64,000 nt of DNA, taken from NCBI GenBank assembly GCA_016721765.1, contig JADKHO010000001.1, positions 1,166,001 through 1,230,000 on the forward strand, in the 5' to 3' direction. Positions 18,701 to 27,317 of this stretch are shown piece after piece. Source of the stretch: Bacteroidota bacterium. GTDB lineage: Bacteria > Bacteroidota > Bacteroidia > UBA4408. How positions within the stretch are numbered: position 1 is the first letter of the stretch; every line of letters starts with the position of its first letter. A model generated the notes under the pieces. The model did no database searches, was not told the origin of the DNA, and worked only from the letters and a program-made list of their open reading frames with translations. The position numbers were made by a program, and so were the translations under genes.

Positions 18701-19857
18701 AGGTTTGGATTGCTGAGGGCTGTGAAAGCAGTTTCTGTTAAAGGTTCAAAAATTCCATTTTGATTGTAGTCGATATAAACTCCCAATTGACACGCATAAA
18801 AACCTACCATGTTTATTTGGGTAATTGAAATAGGATAGGTTGTGCCGGGAGAAAATGATTGTGGAAAGAGACCAGTAAAGTCTGTATACAAATTGATTGA
18901 ATTTGCATTATTCGTTGCTGCACCGGCAACTCCATTGTTTAATTGACCGAAAGTAACATTGCCAATATCATCGTCTGCATTGTTTGTCGCAGCTGAAGAA
19001 CAATAACATTGAGTAATAGAATTAATTCCTACATAAACGGATCCGGAAGTAGATGTGATTCCAGAGCAAGTTAATCTGCAACGAAAATAGGTAGGAACAG
19101 TAATACTTGTATTTAATGAACTGATGTTAGCACCAATACTATTGTTCCAATTTATATTGTCGGTTGATGTTTGCCACTGAAAAGTAAGCCCACTACCCAA
19201 AGAATTACCATTTAAACTTAAGTTAAAAAGTACTCCCGAACAGGCATTTGTAACAGAACTTACTGCATTACCAGCAATTGGCGGATTAGTGCATGGAGCA
19301 CCGGCTGCAATTGTTATGGTATACTCCTCTGTTTCGCCCGAACCAAATTGAGTACAGGCATCCACAGCACCATTATTAACATTGTTTTGTCTGCTCCTTA
19401 AACGCATTCCAGTGGCGCCCGTATAAGAACCGAAAGGAATTGTTATTGAAACACTATTTGGAATTGATGCAACAGAGGTAAGGCAAACTTGTGTCCATTC
19501 GTTTGCATCATAAACTAGGTTATGGTCATAATCAATCCAAACAGAAATAATATTGTCAGCATCGGTAGTGACGCTAAAAATATAAGTTTGACCTTGCACT
19601 AAAGTAGCAGTGGTGTTGCCGGAAGCCGGAAATGTTGTAAATGAACCGTTTGTGCCATTTACACAAGAAGGAACGGAACTGTTAAATCCTGTACCGGCAA
19701 TGCTCACCGAATTAATTAATTGTCCTGCATTGCAGGCCCCTCCTCCAAGGTTAATACCTGGACAATATTGTGCCCAAGAATTAGATTGCACAAGCAGAGA
19801 GAGTGTGATTGCTAAAAATAGAGCAAATTGTTTTGTAGATGAAAATGTAAATTTCAT
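15724..19857 (-). CDS. T9SS cargo with lysyl-oxidase-like domain (GEVED x3, P-domain, LOX, PKD)
   Basis: 1377 residues from ATG 19857 (MKFTFSSTKQFALFLAITLS signal peptide). The frame stays open to 19956, but that extension runs through the upstream terminator and is rejected. Order: GEVED domains at about 104-182, 360-438 and 615-693, with Ig-like linkers; proprotein-convertase P-domain (795-940, GTWYLCVKDEAP); lysyl-oxidase-like domain (972-1200); PKD domain (1207-1282, YLWDFGDGT); type A sorting domain (1290-1377). The LOX segment begins LPDMTASGLIIQ. It contains HPSHGHVHVDAWGAFSL with a copper-type H1067-x-H1069-x-H1071, GAKVSFCL with Lys1100, DIYSSGLTGMQIDF with Tyr1156, and DPNNNFLEQDETNN. 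Aligned by eye to human LOX, Lys1100 and Tyr1156 match the two residues that form the lysine tyrosylquinone cofactor. Predicted role: secreted copper amine oxidase that may cross-link surface or matrix protein. Confidence 0.88.
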   Translation of the reverse strand: MKFTFSSTKQFALFLAITLSLLVQSNSWAQYCPGINLGGGACNAGQLINSVSIAGTGFNSSVPSCVNGTNGSFTTFPASGNTTATLVQGQTYIFSVTTDADNIISVWIDYDHNLVYDANEWTQVCLTSVASIPNSVSITIPFGSYTGATGMRLRSRQNNVNNGAVDACTQFGSGETEEYTITIAAGAPCTNPPIAGNAVSSVTNACSGVLFNLSLNGNSLGSGLTFQWQTSTDNINWNNSIGANISSLNTSITVPTYFRCRLTCSGITSTSGSVYVGINSITQCYCSSAATNNADDDIGNVTFGQLNNGVAGAATNNANSINLYTDFTGLFPQSFSPGTTYPISITQINMVGFYACQLGVYIDYNQNGIFEPLTETAFTALSNPNLGGNIMTGNVAIPFSAISGNTRMRVVLMEGTTTTLTPCGNYTWGETEDYTIAIQVAQPCMAPPTAGTVSASQTSICPGLQVNFQLAGNSMGLGQTFQWQSSLNGTNWTSIPGANSITYAAFPNQSTHYRCYTMCSGSSDTSNAQLVSISPVVSCYCTSGATNLVDDDIGNVTFGTLNNGVAGAAINNPASVNTYTDFTGLAPQSYVQTFTYPFSVTQINSGGYYACWANAFIDFNQDGDFNDLDERIFSAASTAAIGGNVISGNVSIPLTALPGNTRMRIVLAENSSAQQSPCGVYAWGETEDYIITIIPITPCTAPPVAGITVASAAAVCPHANFNLSLTGNSIGLGLSYQWQASLNGLSWNNITGATNANFSTSQLTATYYRCEVTCSGIPVNSDSLLVTMEVNASTFSTATGGPIPDNNTTVLFPISVSGIPSQINTVYGLTEVCIDIQHPEVGELKIFLKSPAGDTVYLSENNGGLFANYNNTCFAMNGANGYIYAANAPFTGTFIPNHSINGFNDGQNPNGTWYLCVKDEAPSVTLPGQLLSAMISFCSNPPVDPIIPVGGCSENNAFGCQCPDGSQNCDLLPDMTASGLIIQNDHPESLGNLRLSNATPNIGWGPMEIHGSNQCFCDTVSVSCATTLCPNGQPVKELVKQTIYHKNNGIMTSYTRNAGYMSYHPSHGHVHVDAWGAFSLRIPTSNPNATTWPIVGTGAKVSFCLINLGNCTNNLGYCLDNTGNVLTQADIPNSGFGSVTGCGSDQGIFTGSLDIYSSGLTGMQIDFPGTCNGNYSIVSITDPNNNFLEQDETNNWVQVPVTLTQQFPPSGATSFAYSAAGNTVSFVNTTPLSSGYLWDFGDGTTDTTTNPVHVYPTNNSYTVKLIAINQCYTATTQTILITTIKENENYALGFSANPNPSNGSVAISYFLPQKNNVSIELYNLVGEKLMTLANESQEKGKHQLEIDLRAKNIQAGVYLLKMNNASRTQTLRLVIID
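16258..16944 (-). other. Lysyl-oxidase-like catalytic domain (within the 15724-19857 gene)
   Basis: Encodes residues about 972-1200 of the cargo protein. Visible are the HxHxH copper triad (1067, 1069, 1071), the cofactor Lys in GAKVSFCL (compare GHKASFCL in human LOX), the cofactor Tyr in a 14-residue stretch with the same D-x-Y-x7-I-D spacing as human DTYGADIDCQWIDI, and the C-terminal DPNNNFLEQDETNN corresponding to NPSYLVPESDYTNN. The Lys-Tyr distance is 56 residues here against 35 in human LOX, so there is an insertion between them. The human residues are recalled, not looked up. Confidence 0.8.
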
Positions 19858-19916
19858 GAGATGATATTTTGGGTTAATGTTTAGAAATGTAAGGATACAA
19901 AAAAAAGAAATAGAAT

Positions 19917-19953
19917 AAAAATGCGGAAATGGAGTTACCACTTCCGCATTTTT
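19917..19953 (-). terminator. Intrinsic terminator of the four-GEVED gene
   Basis: AAAAATGCGGAA (19917-19928) is the reverse complement of TTCCGCATTTTT (19942-19953), with partial extra pairing inside. It lies 22 bp beyond the stop of the minus-strand gene ending at 19975. It also shows that the downstream gene starts at ATG 19857 rather than further upstream. Confidence 0.9.
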
Positions 19954-19974
19954 CAAAAAACAAAATAATGCTGC

Positions 19975-22900
19975 TTAATAAATTGTTAAGCGGGCAGTCT
20001 TACTTTCATTGCCACTTGTAATTTTAATAAAATAACTACCGGGTTTCACACCTAATTGTTTCAAGTCAAAACTTGAAGAGTTATTGCCGGCTTGCATTTG
20101 CGCATTAAGTAAACATGTTATTTTTTCTCCAACCACATTAAACAAATCAATTGTAACCAAAGATTTTTCAATTATTGAATAGTTGAAAGTTGTATTTCCA
20201 TTTGATGGATTAGGGAAAACCGTGAATGTTAAATTCGATGAATTGTAATTTTTTACAGCATTAAACAGATCAATATTAATGATGTAATCTTCTGTTTCTC
20301 CAAATCCGAAAGTGCCACATGGGTTTTGAATCCCGGGACCGGCACCTTCTGCTAAAATAACACGCATTCTGGTAAGCCCTAAACTTGCTGTAGCAGGAAT
20401 CAGAATATTGCCGCTAACAGTGGAAACAATTCCAGCAACACCAGAAGAGGTTGTTCCTGTTAATACACGCTCACCTGCATCAGTAAACACGCCATTTTGA
20501 TTGTAATCAATAAAAACAGTTACCCTTGCTGCAAAAAAGTTTGCATTGGAGGTTATTTGGGATACTGAAATTGCATAGGCTGTATTTTGATTAAAGGTTT
20601 GAGGTGGAAGTGCAGTGTAATCAGTGTATGTGCCAGTACCTGTAGGGTTACTCACAACAGGAGTAGCTAGCCCATTACTTAAAGCACCAAAAGTTACATT
20701 TCCAATATCAGTATCAGCCGCATTATTGGCAGAAGAAGTACAATAGCAGCCGGATAATGGGTTTTGAGTTACGTATACCACGGTACTTGTATCGCTTAAT
20801 CCACTGCATGTGAGAATACATCGATAATAGGTGCTTTGATTTTGCGTGGTAGAATAAAATGTTGAAGTTGCAGCACTAATAACATTCCATTGAATGCTGT
20901 CGCTTGATGATTGCCAAACGTAGGTCATTCCTGAACCTGAACTTGCACCAATTAACGAAAGAGTAAATGTTGCTGCACACACTGTGCTATCACTTGCAGA
21001 AGTAAGTCCTGCGGTTGGCGGAGCAACACATGGTAATTGTTGAATGATGTTTATTAAATAGTCTTCAGTTTCGCCCCATTGATAGGCAGCACAAGGGGTG
21101 GGGTTAGTATTTCCCTCAATCATCATTACGCGCATTCTTGTTGTTCCGGGCACTGCTGTAGCAGGAATTATGACTGTGCCGCTCACAGTATTTCCACCAG
21201 CAACATTGGTGGTTGTAGCAGTAAATACTGTTTCGCCTAAATCGGTAAAACTACCGTTTTGGTTGTAATCAATGAATACAGCTGCTCGCGCTGTAAAGAA
21301 ATTGGCGCTATTTATTTGTGTAAGAGAAATAGGATAGCTGGTATTTTGAGTATAAGGTTGAGGAGGCAATGAAGTAAAATCAGAATAATTACCGATAGCT
21401 GTTGGATTTTGTGTTGCAGGAATTCCTACGCCGTTATTCAAAGTCCCAAATGTAACATTCCCAATATCAGTGTCGCTGGTTTGATTTGCGGAAGAAGTAC
21501 AATAACATTGATTTGATGGATTTTGGAGAATCAACACAACTGAACTGGTATCAGCCATACCGCTGCAATTAAGCACACAACGATAATAGGTACTTTGATT
21601 TTGAGTGGTTGTAAAAAAGGGATACGCAACACTTCCTGTATTTACCCAATTTATATTATCTGTTGAAGATTGCCATCCATACCCTAAGCCTGCACCGGAG
21701 CTGGCTCCACTTAATGAAACAGTAAATGAAACACCACCACAAACAGTACTATCTGTTGAAATTGCAAGCCCGGCTGTTGGAGGTGCTACACAAGGCAATT
21801 GCTGAACTAAAGTTATAATATAATCTTCCGTTTCACCAGAGGCAAAGCCTGTACATGCATCAGTTGCTGCATTTGCTCCTCCTTGCTGCCGTGTTCGAAT
21901 GCGCATACCGGTTTGTCCGGGGAGTGCATTTACAGGAATAACTATTACTTTGGTACTTGCCACATTTGCTAGTGTACCGGCAGAAACTTGTGTCCATTCG
22001 CTGGCTTCAAATTGCCCATTTTGGTTAAAGTCAATCCAAAGCGAAATGGTATTGCCCGCATTTGTAACGGTTACATTAAAATTATATGGAGCACCAATAT
22101 CCAAAGAGCCTGTATTGCTTCCAATTGGAGCATAGCTTGAATAGGATTGTGCAGTTGTGGAAGCACAAGCTGTTCCCAAATTGCTTAATGAAGTGCCAGA
22201 AATAGTTACATCATTAATGCTACCTGCAGGGTTACAGTTTGTATTGTTATGCAAAGTTGTGCTACAATAACAAAGGGTTGCAGGGTTAATTAGTACAGCT
22301 ACACCATTGCTTGTGTCGCTTAATGCACCGCAGGTGAGGTAGCATCTGTAATATGTTTTTTGACTTGCTGAGGTAGTAAGAAAGGCATTATTTGCACCAT
22401 TTATATTTGTCCAAACTAAACTATCCGAAGAGGATTGCCACTGGAAAGTAAGACCGGAGCCAACTGAATTACCAGTTAATTGAAGCGTGTAATTTACTCC
22501 AGGACATATTCCGGAAGCACTGCTGCTAGCTATACCAGCTATTGGTGTTGTGCAAGGGGCTTGTTGGCCTATTGTAATTAAATAATCTTCTGTTTCGCCG
22601 GAACCAAATTGAGTACAGGCATCAATTGCTGCATTGGCACCGCCGGTTAAGCGATATCTAATTCGCATACCGGTTTTACCGCTTATCGCAGTAACAGGAA
22701 TATTAACAATTGTAGCATTTGCTGCATTTGCAACCGCAGCAGCAGCTAACTGCGTCCATTCAGAAGCTTCAAAAACCCCATTCTGATTGTAATCAATCCA
22801 CAAGGAAATAGTACCATTGCCAGTGGAAGTAACATTAAAGCTATAACTTAGACCGGCTAAAAGGGTTGCAGTATAATTACCTGTATCAGTATAACTTGTG

Positions 22901-24084
22901 TAGGAGTTGCCATTTAAGCTGGCACAACCGCTACCCTGATTTGATAAAGTGGTGGTACTTATGCTCAGGTTATTTATATTCCCGGCTTGACATGTAGGGC
23001 CGTGTAAGTTGGTACTGCAATAGCAAGTTACAGCCGAGGAGCTTCCTGTAACCAAAACAGAAGAACTGGTGTCTGGAATTCCGGAACAAGTAACGATGCA
23101 AGAATAATAATTTGAAGCGGATTGGCTTACTTGATAACTAAGCGTATTGGCTCCATTGATAACTGTCCAATTCAAATCATCGGGTGATACCAACCATTGC
23201 AAACTGATTCCTGAGCCGGTAGAACTACCTGTTAAACTAACAATTTTAGAAGCTGCACAAGATGAACTGGTTGATACTGTTGCAATTCCAGCAGTCGGTG
23301 GAACAGTGCAGGGCAATGGAATAACCCAAGAGAAAGTTAGTCCACTAGGTGGAAAAACGGTTGTGTTAAAGTTACAAGTTGCAGTGGCAGTAGTAGAAGC
23401 GGATGTTGCAATCCAACTGTTAGCACTGGTGCGCAAAGCCACATCTAATGCCCCCGTTCCTTTTATTCCCACCTGTTCAAGATTTTGATTTTGAGATGCA
23501 GTTTGTACTTTTCCATAAACTATGTTCACTGAACCGTCTGCTTCATTTAAGCGAATTTGAAAACCGATACTATCTGTAGAAACCTGATTTGCGCGTTTAT
23601 ACCTGTCCCATTGCACCACCAAAATTCGGTTAGGAGCATTACCAATAGTTTCAAAACGGATGGAGCAACCGGTTTGTGCTTGTAAATCTCGGCCAAACCC
23701 AGCTATAACATTATTTAAGGTTCCGTTAATAGGAACGTTTAAATTTGCACCCGTAAAGTTTACAAAGCCATTCCCTAAAACAATCCATCCATTGGCATTG
23801 ACACCAAATTTATCGTAGGGTGCACCATTGTAATTAAATGAAAAACCAATTGGCAAACCATTACCAAGTACAGTTGTTCCACCAAGGGGGCTAGCAGCAT
23901 CCACAAAGTACTCATCATTTGTGCTTGTTGCATTACCTAAAGAAATTCCGCCGGTAATGGGAATATAAATTCCGTTGGATTGTGAAAAAACATAATTTGA
24001 AATTTGTGCATTGGCCTCAAAAGTTGATTTGAGTAAGAATGCCATGATTACACAAAAAAAGATTTTGTAAAAATTTGTTTTCAT
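19975..24084 (-). CDS. T9SS cargo with four GEVED domains
   Basis: About 1369 residues from ATG 24084 (MKTNFYKIFFCVIMAFLLKS signal peptide); a TTG two codons upstream is less likely. An N-terminal beta-rich domain (about 28-258) with FSQSNGIYIPITGG and GVNANGWIVLGNG is shared with the 43110-45830 protein. Four GEVED domains follow at about 428-508, 684-762, 938-1016 and 1192-1273. All end in GETEDY and carry acidic loops such as IDYNQNGVFEASE and IDYNQNGSFTDLGE. They alternate with Ig-like modules (FQWQSSSDS and similar) that contain a conserved Cys pair. The final ~87 residues (FTVFPNPSNGNT onward) are a type A sorting domain. Exported surface protein of unknown ligand. Confidence 0.92.
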   Translation of the reverse strand: MKTNFYKIFFCVIMAFLLKSTFEANAQISNYVFSQSNGIYIPITGGISLGNATSTNDEYFVDAASPLGGTTVLGNGLPIGFSFNYNGAPYDKFGVNANGWIVLGNGFVNFTGANLNVPINGTLNNVIAGFGRDLQAQTGCSIRFETIGNAPNRILVVQWDRYKRANQVSTDSIGFQIRLNEADGSVNIVYGKVQTASQNQNLEQVGIKGTGALDVALRTSANSWIATSASTTATATCNFNTTVFPPSGLTFSWVIPLPCTVPPTAGIATVSTSSSCAASKIVSLTGSSTGSGISLQWLVSPDDLNWTVINGANTLSYQVSQSASNYYSCIVTCSGIPDTSSSVLVTGSSSAVTCYCSTNLHGPTCQAGNINNLSISTTTLSNQGSGCASLNGNSYTSYTDTGNYTATLLAGLSYSFNVTSTGNGTISLWIDYNQNGVFEASEWTQLAAAAVANAANATIVNIPVTAISGKTGMRIRYRLTGGANAAIDACTQFGSGETEDYLITIGQQAPCTTPIAGIASSSASGICPGVNYTLQLTGNSVGSGLTFQWQSSSDSLVWTNINGANNAFLTTSASQKTYYRCYLTCGALSDTSNGVAVLINPATLCYCSTTLHNNTNCNPAGSINDVTISGTSLSNLGTACASTTAQSYSSYAPIGSNTGSLDIGAPYNFNVTVTNAGNTISLWIDFNQNGQFEASEWTQVSAGTLANVASTKVIVIPVNALPGQTGMRIRTRQQGGANAATDACTGFASGETEDYIITLVQQLPCVAPPTAGLAISTDSTVCGGVSFTVSLSGASSGAGLGYGWQSSTDNINWVNTGSVAYPFFTTTQNQSTYYRCVLNCSGMADTSSVVLILQNPSNQCYCTSSANQTSDTDIGNVTFGTLNNGVGIPATQNPTAIGNYSDFTSLPPQPYTQNTSYPISLTQINSANFFTARAAVFIDYNQNGSFTDLGETVFTATTTNVAGGNTVSGTVIIPATAVPGTTRMRVMMIEGNTNPTPCAAYQWGETEDYLINIIQQLPCVAPPTAGLTSASDSTVCAATFTLSLIGASSGSGMTYVWQSSSDSIQWNVISAATSTFYSTTQNQSTYYRCILTCSGLSDTSTVVYVTQNPLSGCYCTSSANNAADTDIGNVTFGALSNGLATPVVSNPTGTGTYTDYTALPPQTFNQNTAYAISVSQITSNANFFAARVTVFIDYNQNGVFTDAGERVLTGTTSSGVAGIVSTVSGNILIPATASLGLTRMRVILAEGAGPGIQNPCGTFGFGETEDYIINIDLFNAVKNYNSSNLTFTVFPNPSNGNTTFNYSIIEKSLVTIDLFNVVGEKITCLLNAQMQAGNNSSSFDLKQLGVKPGSYFIKITSGNESKTARLTIY

Positions 24085-24192
24085 TTTCAAGAAATTATAG
24101 GGTTAAAAATTTATTGCAAGTAATATTACTACTTTTTTTTAAAAAGCAAAATCAGAAGGCTGTAAAATCGGAGTTGAGCGTTAATTATTCGG

Positions 24193-26091
24193 TTAGTATG
24201 CCCTTACGTTTTTTCCCTCAATGTAATTGATAAAGGATTTATTAACCACTTTATTTCCTCCAGGTGTGGGATAATCGCCCGAAAAATACCAATCGCCTAA
24301 ATTTTCGGGGCAGGCTGTATGTAAGCCTTCTAGCGATTGATAAATTACTTCAACCTCTGCATTGATGCTTTGGGGAGTAAGCAGTTCTGCAATTTTTTTT
24401 GAAATTTGTTCTGGAGTAAAGGGCTTATAAATTTCCTTTACCACATTGCTGATTTTATCTTTCGGAAGTTCATCCATTGCTTTAGCTTTCTCGTAACAAT
24501 CGTCGATGATATTTTCCTTAAAATTATCTTTCAACAATTGAATTGCAGCTTGAAAAGCAATAAAATCGCCTAACTTGGCCATATCTATACCATAACAATC
24601 CGGGTATCTGATTTGTGGTGCACTGGAAACAATAATTATTTTTTTTGGATTTAGGCGGTCTAACATTTTCAGAATGCTTTGCTTCAAGGTAGTTCCACGC
24701 ACAATAGAGTCGTCAATAACCACAAGCGTGTCGGTTGGTTTAACAACGCCATAAGTAACATCATACACGTGTGCAACCATTTCATCACGGTGAATGTCTT
24801 CGGTAATGAAGGTGCGTAGCTTGGCATCTTTAATTGCCAGCTTTTCAATCCTTGGATGTATTGATAGAATTTTTGAGAGCTTTTCGGAGTTAAGTTCGGA
24901 TGCTTGCTCCAAAATTTTCTTTTGTTTCACTTTCGTGAGATAATCTTCAATCCCTTTCACCATTCCATAAAAAGCAATTTCGGCTGTATTGGGAATGTAT
25001 GAAAAAACCGTATTCCGCGTATCGTTCTCAATTGCACTTAAAATTGCTGGACATAAGGAAGTGCCTAATGCTTTTCTTTCTTGATAAATAGCTGCGTCGC
25101 TGCCCCTTGAAAAATAAATTCGCTCAAAAGAACAAGCCTTACGAATCTCCGGTTTACGAATTTCAAATTCGCCAACGTCACCATTTTTACGAACAATAAA
25201 AGCTTGACCCGGTTTTATCTCTTTAATTTTTTCTAATGGAACATTAAAGGCAGTTTGAATAACAGGCCTTTCTGAAGCCACTACCGCAACCTCTTCGTCA
25301 ACATAAAAATAAGCGGGTCGGATTCCGTTGGGATCCCTTAACACAAACGCATCACCATGACCGAGCAGACCTGCCATAGCATATCCCCCATCCCATTTGC
25401 GGCTTGATTCCACAAGAATTTTTTGAATGTCGATATGTTGTGCAATCAGCTCCGAAATTTCTTGATTGGTATGGCCTTCCTTTTTGAATTCCTTAAAGAG
25501 GCGCTCATTTTCTACATCCAAAAAGTGGCCAATACGTTCCATTACAGTGACCGTATCCGTTTTTTCTTTGGGATGTTGTCCTAAATCAACCAATTGATCA
25601 AACAGCTCGTCCACATTGGTCAAATTAAAATTACCGGCAACTACCAAATTTTTTGTTTTCCAATTATTTTGGCGTAAAAAGGGATGGCAATTTTCGATGT
25701 TATTTTTTCCGAAGGTTCCGTAACGGAGATGGCCTAAAAAAAGCTCACCACTAAAGGCTGCATTTTTTTTCAACCATTCTGCATCATTAAATTTAGTGGG
25801 GTTGGCATTCTTTGCTTCTGCCAATTTGGAATTAATTTTTTCAAAAATTTCTTTGATGGCATTGCTTCCGTTGCTTCTATATCGGCTTATGTAGCGACTT
25901 CCGGGAGCAGTATCTAATTTTATGTTAGCTACACCGGCACCGTCTTGCCCTCTGTTGTGCTGTTTTTCCATCATCAAATACAACTTGTTTAAGCCGTATA
26001 GGGGTGTGCCGTATTTCTCAGTATAAAAAGGGAGGGGTTTGCGTAAACGAAGCAACGCAATGCCGCATTCATGCTTAATTATATCGCTCAT
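24193..26091 (-). CDS. purF: Amidophosphoribosyltransferase (PurF-like, long Bacteroidota form)
   Basis: 632 residues, cytosolic. The N-terminal class II glutamine amidotransferase domain has its presumed nucleophile Cys at position 9 (IKHECGIALLRL), followed by NRGQDGAG (46-53), HLRYGTFG and GNFNLTN. The C-terminal phosphoribosyltransferase half has the PRPP loop VVIDDSIVRGTT (457-468) and SAPQIRYPDCYGIDM (490-504). The enzyme makes 5-phosphoribosylamine from PRPP and glutamine in the first step of purine synthesis. At 632 residues it exceeds classical PurF (about 470-500). It corresponds to a long Bacteroidota variant that, from memory, can coexist with a canonical PurF, so a paralogous role is possible. 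Unless the N-terminus is processed after Glu8, Cys9 cannot act as an N-terminal nucleophile. Confidence 0.85.
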   Translation of the reverse strand: MSDIIKHECGIALLRLRKPLPFYTEKYGTPLYGLNKLYLMMEKQHNRGQDGAGVANIKLDTAPGSRYISRYRSNGSNAIKEIFEKINSKLAEAKNANPTKFNDAEWLKKNAAFSGELFLGHLRYGTFGKNNIENCHPFLRQNNWKTKNLVVAGNFNLTNVDELFDQLVDLGQHPKEKTDTVTVMERIGHFLDVENERLFKEFKKEGHTNQEISELIAQHIDIQKILVESSRKWDGGYAMAGLLGHGDAFVLRDPNGIRPAYFYVDEEVAVVASERPVIQTAFNVPLEKIKEIKPGQAFIVRKNGDVGEFEIRKPEIRKACSFERIYFSRGSDAAIYQERKALGTSLCPAILSAIENDTRNTVFSYIPNTAEIAFYGMVKGIEDYLTKVKQKKILEQASELNSEKLSKILSIHPRIEKLAIKDAKLRTFITEDIHRDEMVAHVYDVTYGVVKPTDTLVVIDDSIVRGTTLKQSILKMLDRLNPKKIIIVSSAPQIRYPDCYGIDMAKLGDFIAFQAAIQLLKDNFKENIIDDCYEKAKAMDELPKDKISNVVKEIYKPFTPEQISKKIAELLTPQSINAEVEVIYQSLEGLHTACPENLGDWYFSGDYPTPGGNKVVNKSFINYIEGKNVRAY

Positions 26092-26194
26092 TAGCGTAAA
26101 TTAATTTAGGGTGAAAAGCTTCTGCAAAGATAGCAGTTTAAACCTAAATCAAGGGAAGAAAAGTGAAACTAAATGGAAGTAGTAAGGATGCAGG

Positions 26195-26590
26195 CTAGTG
26201 ATGCTTATGATCAACCTGAATTGCTTCCTGCAAAAGGGAAACTATTGCGGATTCATTTATTTCCTCTACCGAATGAAAAATCCGATAATAAACCTGTTTG
26301 TTCGTTCCATGGATTAAGTATTTTGGGATATCCGGAAGTAGATTCCCGTAGCAGAACCCAAGCATTACTCCATTTTTGAAACCACCAAAAGGAATCGATG
26401 CGGGCCAAATGAAGCAAATTCTCCGCTTTCCATAGTAATAGGGCACATTGTAAGCCAGTTTTTCTTTTGTTTGGGCTATGTTTTGTGTAATGATTTGCCG
26501 TAAAACATCAGTTATTTGGCGTTCATTGGTACTCAGCTGTTCCCAAAACTCCAGATAGCTATGAAATTTTATTTTATTACGAAATGCCAC
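26195..26590 (-). CDS. DUF1801 (YdhG-like) protein
   Basis: 131 residues from a GTG start at 26590; an in-frame TAA lies 7 codons upstream and no ATG is available nearby. Features typical of the DUF1801 fold: an N-terminal helix with YLEFWEQLSTNERQI, then KEKLAYNVPYYYGKRRICFI, and a C-terminal amphipathic helix. No biochemical role is established for the family that I can state with confidence; cytosolic. It lies between the efflux ATPase and the purF-like gene in the same orientation, with gaps of 38 and about 100 bp, so operon membership is uncertain. Confidence 0.8.
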   Translation of the reverse strand: MAFRNKIKFHSYLEFWEQLSTNERQITDVLRQIITQNIAQTKEKLAYNVPYYYGKRRICFIWPASIPFGGFKNGVMLGFCYGNLLPDIPKYLIHGTNKQVYYRIFHSVEEINESAIVSLLQEAIQVDHKHH

Positions 26591-26627
26591 CCTGTGAGGT
26601 ATATATTAAGGTAAAAATAGGGGCTTT

Positions 26628-27317
26628 TTATTTACCATGACTTATAATTATGCCATCTTGCATTTCGATGGTTCTGTCAGATGCCTTGGCAAAATCGGTA
26701 TCGTGTGTAACTGCAATTATCGTTTGCCCAAACTCGATGGTAAGTTGCTTAAAAATATCAAATACAATTTGTGTGTTTTTGCTGTCTAAGTTTCCGCTTG
26801 GTTCATCGCCCATAATTATCTTAGGGTCATTTATTAGTGCGCGTGCAATGGCAACTCTTTGTTGTTGCCCACCCGATAGTTTGCTTGCCGGTTTTAAAGC
26901 TTGGTCACCTAAGCCAAGTATTTCCAATTTTTGATAAGCACGTTCCTCAATTTCTGCTCGCGAATAGTTTCCTAATCGCAGCGCGGGAATCATTACATTT
27001 TTGAGGCAACTAAATTCGGGGAGCAAATAGTGAAACTGAAAAACAAATCCAATTTTTTCATTGCGAATGCCTGCTAAATTGTTTTGATGCATTCCGGTTA
27101 CTTTTGTTGAATCAATCAATATTTCACCATCATAATCCGTATCCATAGTTGAAAGTAAATACAAGAGCGTTGATTTACCACATCCGCTTTTTCCGATAAT
27201 GGTTAAAAACTCTCCCTTGTAAGCTTCAATAGAAATATCTTTCAAAGCTTGAAATTTAACCGGATCGTAAAAATATTTATAAATACCATGCGTGGATAAT
27301 ACGACCTGCTTTTCCAT
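26628..27317 (-). CDS. ABC transporter ATP-binding protein (MacB/LolD type)
   Basis: 229 residues. Walker A GKSGCGKST (42-50), Q-loop FVFQFHYLLPEFS (91-103), signature LSGGQQQR (147-154), Walker B KIIMGDEP (166-173), and an H-loop His in AVTHDTDFA. The length and the PEFSCLKNVMIPAL segment fit the MacB/LolD/FtsE subgroup, which drives periplasmic mechanotransmission rather than classical substrate translocation. Its ATG overlaps the stop of the permease gene by one base (TAATG), so translation is probably coupled. Last gene of the four-gene efflux operon. Confidence 0.95.
   Translation of the reverse strand: MEKQVVLSTHGIYKYFYDPVKFQALKDISIEAYKGEFLTIIGKSGCGKSTLLYLLSTMDTDYDGEILIDSTKVTGMHQNNLAGIRNEKIGFVFQFHYLLPEFSCLKNVMIPALRLGNYSRAEIEERAYQKLEILGLGDQALKPASKLSGGQQQRVAIARALINDPKIIMGDEPSGNLDSKNTQIVFDIFKQLTIEFGQTIIAVTHDTDFAKASDRTIEMQDGIIISHGK

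Noticed and set aside
19858..19956. 33-residue N-terminal extension of the lysyl-oxidase-like cargo
   Set aside because: It runs through the intrinsic terminator of the upstream gene and precedes a clean signal peptide starting at ATG 19857.
26173..26379. Plus-strand frame overlapping the DUF1801 gene
   Set aside because: Antisense shadow; the minus-strand frame has a recognisable domain.
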